NCBI RefSeq assembly: GCF_900156725.1
Contig: NZ_FTOI01000017.1
Location: 1 to 61,624, forward strand
Reading direction: 5' to 3'
Source: Kaistella chaponensis
GTDB taxonomy: Bacteria > Bacteroidota > Bacteroidia > Flavobacteriales > Weeksellaceae
DNA: 61,624 nucleotides
Shown here: in pieces, positions 56,857 to 61,624 of the stretch
Layout of the letters: every line of letters begins with the position of its first letter
Numbering within the stretch: the first letter of the stretch is position 1
Program-made: the position numbers and the translations under genes
Notes under the pieces: generated by a model
The model's database searches: none
What the model was told of the DNA's origin: nothing
Seen by the model: the letters and a program-made list of their open reading frames with translations, nothing else

Positions 56857-58314
56857 ATGGAAAAAGAAAAATTCAATTTTACGGCTTGTCCGGAATGTAA
56901 AGGTAGCGGCAAACAAAAACGCAGAATCAAAAAAAAAATCCAGCTTCACTATCAAGCTCAATTAGCAGCTTTCGAAGCATCTAATTTCGAGGGAACGGCA
57001 CCGATTCGTCCGGAGGGAACTTTTATGATTTGCCCGGATTGTTCAGGTTCCGGCATCATTCCTGCCGAAAACTTTCCAGTTCCCGATGAAAATTTTCCGC
57101 ACGTTGCGATCATTGGAGCCGGAATTGGAGGCATCGCTTTAGCGATTGGCTGTTTGCATCGTGGCATTCCTTTTACCATTTTTGAAAAAGACGGCAGTTT
57201 TAATGAGCGTTCACAAGGTTATGGTTTAACCTTACAACAAGCCAGAAAAACCTTAGAAAATTTCGGAATTTTTCATTTAGAAAACGGCATTATCTCCAAT
57301 CATCACGTGGTTCATGCGCCGGATGGAAAAATTGTGGGACAATGGGGAATGCGAAAATGGCTGGGAAAAGTTGATAAATTCACCACCCAAAACAATATTC
57401 AAAAAAGCAATATCCATATTGCCCGCCAAAATCTGCGTCTGCAATTGCTGCAACAATTGGGCGGAGAAAATAAAGTACAGTGGAATCATCAATTCACCGG
57501 GTACGAAAAAGATTCTGACGGCAAATTGCAGCTTCATTTTTTAGAAAATAAAGTGAGTAAAATGTATCCTGCAAATCTTTTGATTGGTGCAGATGGAATC
57601 CGAAGTGCTGTTCGAAAAGCGATCATTCCCGAGGAAAAATCTCCTTTGCGGTATTTGGGTTGCATGGTGATTCTGGGGATTTGTGAATTGTCCAAACTTC
57701 AACATTTAGAAAATTCTTTGCTGGATTCTGCCACGGTTTTTCAAACAGCCAACGGGAAAGAAAGAATTTATATGATGCCTTTTGACCAAAATTCGATCAT
57801 GTGGCAACTCAGTTTTCCGATCGAAGAAGCAGCGGCAAATAAACTAAGTTCCGACGGAAAATCAGCCATTAAAAATGAAGCCATTAAAAGGACTCCTTTT
57901 CACACTCCAATTCCGGAAATTTTGGAACTGACTGATGAACATAAAATTACAGGATACCCCGTTTATGATCGCGAGTTGCTCACTTCTGAACTGCTGAAAA
58001 ACGCAGATTCAATCACCTTATTGGGTGATGCAGCGCATCCGATGAGTCCATTTAAAGGACAGGGTGCAAATCAGGCTTTGCTCGATGCCTTATTTTTGGC
58101 TCGCGAAATTTATAAAAACTGCAAACCACTTTCGAATTGGCGGGAAAAGGGAATTCGGGAAAGTGTTTTACAGGATTTTGAACAAGAAATGCTGGAACGC
58201 ACCGCGACCAAAGTAAAAGATTCCGCCGCCGCCGCAGAATTTCTCCATTCTGAAATTGCTTTATTTGAAGGCGATGAACCTAGAGGGAGAGTTTTGAAGA
58301 GAGGGGAATTGTGA
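56857..58314 (+). CDS. FAD-dependent monooxygenase with an N-terminal zinc-ribbon-like region
   Basis: A 485-residue flavoprotein. The main part is a PHBH-type monooxygenase: FAD-binding VAIIGAGIGGIALAIGCLHRGIPFTIFEKD begins near residue 84, the LIGADGIRSAVRK (DG) motif lies in the middle, and LLGDAAHPMSPFKGQGANQALLDALFLA (GD motif) follows. The first ~75 residues hold two DnaJ-like CxxCxGxG motifs, CPECKGSG (residues 9-16) and CPDCSGSG (56-63), likely binding one zinc ion together. Such a fusion is unusual. The substrate is unknown; related enzymes act on aromatics or tetracyclines. It is transcribed alone. Confidence 0.9.
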   Translation: MEKEKFNFTACPECKGSGKQKRRIKKKIQLHYQAQLAAFEASNFEGTAPIRPEGTFMICPDCSGSGIIPAENFPVPDENFPHVAIIGAGIGGIALAIGCLHRGIPFTIFEKDGSFNERSQGYGLTLQQARKTLENFGIFHLENGIISNHHVVHAPDGKIVGQWGMRKWLGKVDKFTTQNNIQKSNIHIARQNLRLQLLQQLGGENKVQWNHQFTGYEKDSDGKLQLHFLENKVSKMYPANLLIGADGIRSAVRKAIIPEEKSPLRYLGCMVILGICELSKLQHLENSLLDSATVFQTANGKERIYMMPFDQNSIMWQLSFPIEEAAANKLSSDGKSAIKNEAIKRTPFHTPIPEILELTDEHKITGYPVYDRELLTSELLKNADSITLLGDAAHPMSPFKGQGANQALLDALFLAREIYKNCKPLSNWREKGIRESVLQDFEQEMLERTATKVKDSAAAAEFLHSEIALFEGDEPRGRVLKRGEL

Positions 58315-58439
58315 TGATTTGCTGAGTTGTGAAAGTTGCGTATTATGGATATTTAAAATCGTACATTTTAAATAGTTTTAAAGTCGAATTTCGCCAAAAC
58401 TCTTTTGGATAAAGGAAAAAATGTTTTAGGTTATTTACT

Positions 58440-58468
58440 AAACTTGCGTATATTTGAGATTTACCTGC
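58440..58468 (+). promoter_or_regulatory. Cassette leader before nhaA
   Basis: AAACTTGCGTATATTTGAGA (58440-58459) is identical to the block before the lipoprotein pair at 1256-1275 (minus strand). It is followed by T and TTACCTGC, where the other leader has GTTAGCAG. TTACCTGC is the exact reverse complement of GCAGGTAA at the start of repeat copy D downstream of the two genes. TATATTTG is a -7-type box. Confidence 0.6.
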
Positions 58469-58514
58469 AACCCTATGACAGAACGCATAAACAATCAACC
58501 GAGAGACAAAATAA

Positions 58515-59669
58515 ATGAAAGCAACTAAAATATTTACAGATTTTTTTAACAGCGAAAAAGCAGGTGGTCTTGTTTTAATTGCTTGCACAATTTTATCATT
58601 GACACTTGCTAACTCAAATTTTGGAGCAAGTTATCACGACTTTTTCCAAAGTCAACTTGCAGGACACAGTTTTGAGCATTGGATTAATGATGGATTAATG
58701 ACTATTTTCTTTTTGCTCATTGGATTGGAATTAGAAAGAGAAATTTATCAAGGCGAACTTTCAAATATCAAAGACGCTTTATTACCAATTTTTGGAGCAT
58801 TGGGTGGAATGCTGATTCCAGCAGGAATATTTTTGTTATTCAATTATGGAACTGCAACGCAATCAGGTGCAGGTATTCCAATGGCGACAGATATTGCTTT
58901 TGCTTTGGGAATTTTATCTCTGTTAGGCAATCGAGTACCAACTTCTCTAAAAATATTTTTGACAGCATTAGCAGTTATTGACGATTTAGGAGCAATAATC
59001 ATTATTGCCATTTTCTACACCAAAACTTTACTTTGGACAAACCTATTTATCGCATTAGGAATTTGGCTTTTGTTATTTATCATCGGAAAACTAAATGTGA
59101 GAAATTTAATTCCCTACTTAATAGGCGGAGTTGCAATGTGGTATTTTATGCTTCATTCAGGCGTTCACGCCACTATTACGGGTGTTTTGTTGGCATTTGC
59201 CATTCCATTTGGTAATGGAGGCGAAAAATCAACTTCGTATATTTTGCAACATTTTCTACACAAACCAGTTGCTTTTATAATTTTACCAATATTTGCGTTA
59301 GCCAATACAGCAATAGTTTTTAGTGGCGACATTTCACAAACATTGACAGAAAATAACAGCTTAGGAATAGCACTTGGTCTAATAGTTGGCAAACCTTTGG
59401 GTATTTTTCTTTTCGCACTTTTAGCAGTCACTTTTGGACTTTGCAAACTACCATCAGATTTAAATTGGAAGTCAATTTTTGGTGTAGGACTTTTGGCAGG
59501 AATAGGTTTTACAATGTCTATTTTTGTAACCTTACTTGCTTTTGACAACGAAACAATAATAAATAACTCAAAATTAATAATCTTAATTTCTTCATTAATA
59601 GCAGGACTTTTAGGTTTTTTTGTTTTGAACGGGATTTTAAACAAAACATATATAGACGATGAGCAATAA
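58515..59669 (+). CDS. nhaA: Na+/H+ antiporter NhaA
   Basis: A 384-residue inner-membrane antiporter with about 12 membrane segments, which expels sodium in exchange for protons and supports growth in salt or at alkaline pH. The conserved segments are present: FFNSEKAGGLVLIACTILSLTLANS at the start, NDGLMTIFFLLIGLELEREI, PMATDIAFALGIL, and TALAVIDDLGAIIIIAIFYT with the two adjacent Asp residues that bind the ion. Length is normal. It overlaps the DUF389 gene by 11 bp, so the two are coupled. The pair lies between the cassette leader and palindromic repeat copy D. Confidence 0.96.
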   Translation: MKATKIFTDFFNSEKAGGLVLIACTILSLTLANSNFGASYHDFFQSQLAGHSFEHWINDGLMTIFFLLIGLELEREIYQGELSNIKDALLPIFGALGGMLIPAGIFLLFNYGTATQSGAGIPMATDIAFALGILSLLGNRVPTSLKIFLTALAVIDDLGAIIIIAIFYTKTLLWTNLFIALGIWLLLFIIGKLNVRNLIPYLIGGVAMWYFMLHSGVHATITGVLLAFAIPFGNGGEKSTSYILQHFLHKPVAFIILPIFALANTAIVFSGDISQTLTENNSLGIALGLIVGKPLGIFLFALLAVTFGLCKLPSDLNWKSIFGVGLLAGIGFTMSIFVTLLAFDNETIINNSKLIILISSLIAGLLGFFVLNGILNKTYIDDEQ

Positions 59670-60957
59670 AGTTTTTGATTTTATTAATCTTCATAATGGT
59701 GAAGAGGAGCAAAAAAAAGTTTTAGAAAATATAAAATCCAATATTTCTTTTCGTGGTTCTAACTTATGGATTTTGGCTTGTGCAATCGTAATTGCATCAG
59801 TTGGTTTAAATGTAAATTCAACAGCAGTCATCATTGGTGCAATGCTTATTTCTCCATTAATGAGTCCAATAGTTGGAGCAGGATTTGCCTTGGCAATTTA
59901 TGATTTCGAATTACTAAAAAAATCAGGAAAAAACCTTTTAATAGCAACTATTGTAAGTTTAGTAGTCGCTTCAATTTATTTTTTCATAAGTCCTTTTAAA
60001 GAAACTCAATCAGAATTATTAGCAAGAACATCTCCAAATATTTATGATGTTCTTATCGCTTTTTTTGGAGGTTTAGTAGGTGTAATTGCTCTAACAAGAG
60101 TAGAAAAAGGGAATCCAATTCCAGGCGTGGCTATCGCCACGGCTTTAATGCCTCCTCTTTGTACAGCAGGTTATGGTTTGGCAATAGGGAATTTTTCATA
60201 TTTTTTTGGTGCTTTTTATTTATATTCAATTAATTGCTTTTTTATATGTATATCTACTTTTTTGATTGTTAAATATCTAAAATATGAACCTGTTAGAAGT
60301 TTGAATCCTAAATTTGAAAAACAAATTAGGTACGGCATCACTTCTTTAATTTTAATTATGATAATTCCAAGTTTTTATTTAGCATATAATCTACTCAATG
60401 AAAAAAAGTACGCTCAAAAAGTTGAACAGTTTATCTCAAATGAGTTTACAAATAATGGCTACACAATTATTTATAAAAACACAAAATTTAATTCAAATCC
60501 TAAAAAAATTGAAGTCGCATTTTTGACCAAAAAATTTAATGCTGAAGAAATAAAAGTGTTAAATCAAAAGTTAGTTCAATACGATATTAGCAATACAAAA
60601 TTAGAAATCAAACAAGACGTAAAAGATTTAAAAAGTGAAATATTAGACGAATTAAATAATCAAAACAAAAATTTATCTGAAAAAGATATTTTAATAAATA
60701 ATCTTCAAAATGAACTTGGAGAATATAAATTTGATAATTCTGACATTCAGAAAGAATTAAAAATATTATTTCCAGAACTTAAAAATGTATCGTTTGGTAG
60801 ACATTCAATAAATCAAAATACTGATAGTGCAAAAGTTCTAACAGTTGTTCTTTATCAAATTGACAATAAAAAGGAAAATGTAGATACAGAAAAAATCAGA
60901 AATTGGTTAAACCAAAAATTGAAAACAACAAATGTGAAATTAATTAAGCAAGAATAA
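59659..60957 (+). CDS. DUF389 family membrane protein
   Basis: A 432-residue protein. Five or six membrane segments in the first ~230 residues carry the DUF389 signature IASVGLNVNSTAVIIGAMLISPLMSPIVGAGFALAI and later GVIALTRVEKGNPIPGVAIATALMPPLCTAGYGLAIG. The C-terminal 200 residues are soluble, Lys/Glu/Asn-rich and partly coiled coil (SEKDILINNLQNELGEYKFDNSDIQKEL). DUF389 proteins are widespread, and some are suspected transporters. Coupling to nhaA by an overlap suggests a joint role in ion homeostasis (inference). The stop codon lies five bases before the palindromic tail. Confidence 0.92.
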   Translation: MSNKVFDFINLHNGEEEQKKVLENIKSNISFRGSNLWILACAIVIASVGLNVNSTAVIIGAMLISPLMSPIVGAGFALAIYDFELLKKSGKNLLIATIVSLVVASIYFFISPFKETQSELLARTSPNIYDVLIAFFGGLVGVIALTRVEKGNPIPGVAIATALMPPLCTAGYGLAIGNFSYFFGAFYLYSINCFFICISTFLIVKYLKYEPVRSLNPKFEKQIRYGITSLILIMIIPSFYLAYNLLNEKKYAQKVEQFISNEFTNNGYTIIYKNTKFNSNPKKIEVAFLTKKFNAEEIKVLNQKLVQYDISNTKLEIKQDVKDLKSEILDELNNQNKNLSEKDILINNLQNELGEYKFDNSDIQKELKILFPELKNVSFGRHSINQNTDSAKVLTVVLYQIDNKKENVDTEKIRNWLNQKLKTTNVKLIKQE

Positions 60958-60962
60958 GGGCA

Positions 60963-61090
60963 GCAGGTAACAGCAGTTTGGCAAAATGGCGGGTTCAGTG
61001 CTAATTTAAACATTCAGTTTTCAAATAAACATTAGTGCTAAAATGAAAGTAAGTGCTTCTAAAACCGCCACTTCGCCAAGCCGCAAAACG
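60963..61090 (+). repeat. Palindromic cassette-end repeat, copy D
   Basis: Begins GCAGGTAACAGC and ends GCCAAGCCGCAAAACG at the IS border. The outer arms (GCAGTTTGGCAAAATGGCGG and CCGCCACTTCGCCAAGCCGC) pair with about five mismatches. The ending is identical to that of copy A, and in both copies the IS follows AAAACG directly. Confidence 0.75.
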
Positions 61091-61624
61091 TCAGGCTGTG
61101 AAAAAACTCACATCCTCCCTCTTTAAGCCATATTTTTACAGCGCTGCAAGGTAAAACAAGCCTTTTAAGGACGCCTTATTTTTAAGCAACCAATACTACT
61201 TTTCAAAAACAAAGACTGATTTCAGCTTAAAATGCTTCGTTATTTGCAAAAACAAGACGTTCCTTTTGTATGGTGACTTCCAGTTCTTGATTTTGGCAAT
61301 TAAATCAGGAACTCCCAGAATATTTATTGCACGTTTGATGTTGTAAACCAGCATAATTAAGCTGTGTTCACCATTTACCTTCTCTAAACCCCTTAAATTC
61401 GTGTGATTGTAACCCCATTGCCTTTTGATGGTTCCGAAGATATGCTCGTTGATCTCCTGCCGCTTTCGGTATAATTGCGCATTGGATTGGTAGCGCTGAT
61501 TGTTTTCTGCAACGGCATCGGCATACTGACTTCTATCAATTTCCCGGCCTCCTGTTCTACTCGTACAAAGTGATTTTACAGGACATTCTTTACAAGCTGG
61601 GGTTCTGTATTTTTTGAAGTCGTA
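61091..61624 (-). mobile_element. IS1182-like insertion sequence, truncated by the window edge
   Basis: Holds the 3' third of the transposase gene and the ~105-bp non-coding end TCAGGCTGTGAAAAAACTCA... that is shared with the copy at 1-146. The IS is oriented so that its transposase reads toward repeat copy D. The left copy has the same orientation relative to copy A. Confidence 0.8.
61196..61624 (-). CDS. IS1182-family DDE transposase, C-terminal part
   Basis: The last 142 residues of a DDE transposase; the N-terminal part is outside the window. The visible sequence opens YDFKKYRTPACKECPVKSLCTS, a zinc-knuckle-like segment of the DDE_Tnp_1_6 region, and continues RQEINEHIFGTIKRQWGYNHTNLRGLEKVNGEHSLIMLVYNIKRAINIL. 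The last DDE Glu is in EINEHIFGTIKRQWG. The reading frame is intact to its TAG, so this copy may be functional. Confidence 0.9.
   Translation of the reverse strand, partial: YDFKKYRTPACKECPVKSLCTSRTGGREIDRSQYADAVAENNQRYQSNAQLYRKRQEINEHIFGTIKRQWGYNHTNLRGLEKVNGEHSLIMLVYNIKRAINILGVPDLIAKIKNWKSPYKRNVLFLQITKHFKLKSVFVFEK

Overview
The window looks like AT-rich chromosomal DNA of a flavobacterium in the Chryseobacterium/Kaistella group (Weeksellaceae). The evidence is the DUF4290-murA pair, Bacteroidetes-type promoters with a TAnnTTTG -7 box, SpII lipoproteins, a Bacteroidetes-type tyrosine integrase and primase/relaxase set, and a histone H1-like small protein. Taxonomy is inferred from gene content only. 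The window starts and stops inside two oppositely oriented, similar but non-identical copies of an IS1182-like insertion sequence.

Layout. (1) 1-1300: an IS end, then two small lipoprotein genes bracketed by a conserved leader and a large palindromic repeat. (2) 1.8-16.8 kb: mostly housekeeping genes: murA (catalytic Cys replaced by Asp), DUF4290, DCC and haem-binding proteins, a peroxiredoxin-thioredoxin-DUF6952 operon, a COG2509 flavoprotein behind a ten-copy 21-bp minisatellite, an acetyltransferase, DUF421, a BRO-type gene, uvrA and fhs. (3) 16,828-40,331: a 23.5-kb integrative mobilizable element inserted at the 3' end of tRNA-Ala(GGC), bounded by 13-bp direct repeats with candidate integrase arm sites inside both ends. 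It carries integrase and a DUF3853-like Xis candidate, a three-gene HipBST toxin-antitoxin locus with phased operators, an AbiE pair, an ABC-ATPase/unknown-partner pair, a LlaJI-like restriction system (regulator, two m5C methyltransferases, an extra unknown gene, McrB-like motor, LlaJI nuclease) with divergent vsr, and at the right a mobilization and replication module (MobC, relaxase, TOPRIM primase, SF3 helicase, candidate oriT and an iteron-like cluster). It is essentially a mobile defence island. (4) 40.3-58.3 kb: methyltransferase, a frameshifted HTH gene, a hybrid GNAT/EamA remnant, hisS, GNAT, HRDC, a tailless SSB, three small secreted or membrane genes separated by the palindromic repeats, a DEAD-box helicase, a Qnr-like pentapeptide protein, histone H1-like protein, an oxidoreductase, an EEP-family protein, a VWA/MoxR pair and an unusual zinc-motif/FAD monooxygenase. 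(5) 58.4-61.1 kb: nhaA plus DUF389 in another leader/palindrome cassette, ending at the second IS.

The two most interesting things are the defence-rich element and the cassette-like units. In the cassettes, genes sit between a leader ending in GTTAGCAG (or TTACCTGC) and a roughly 125-bp palindromic tail that begins with the exact complement (CTGCTAAC or GCAGGTAA). Both boundary IS copies join the tail at the same base and in the same orientation. This resembles integron attC organisation, but no integron integrase is present here, so the mechanism is open.
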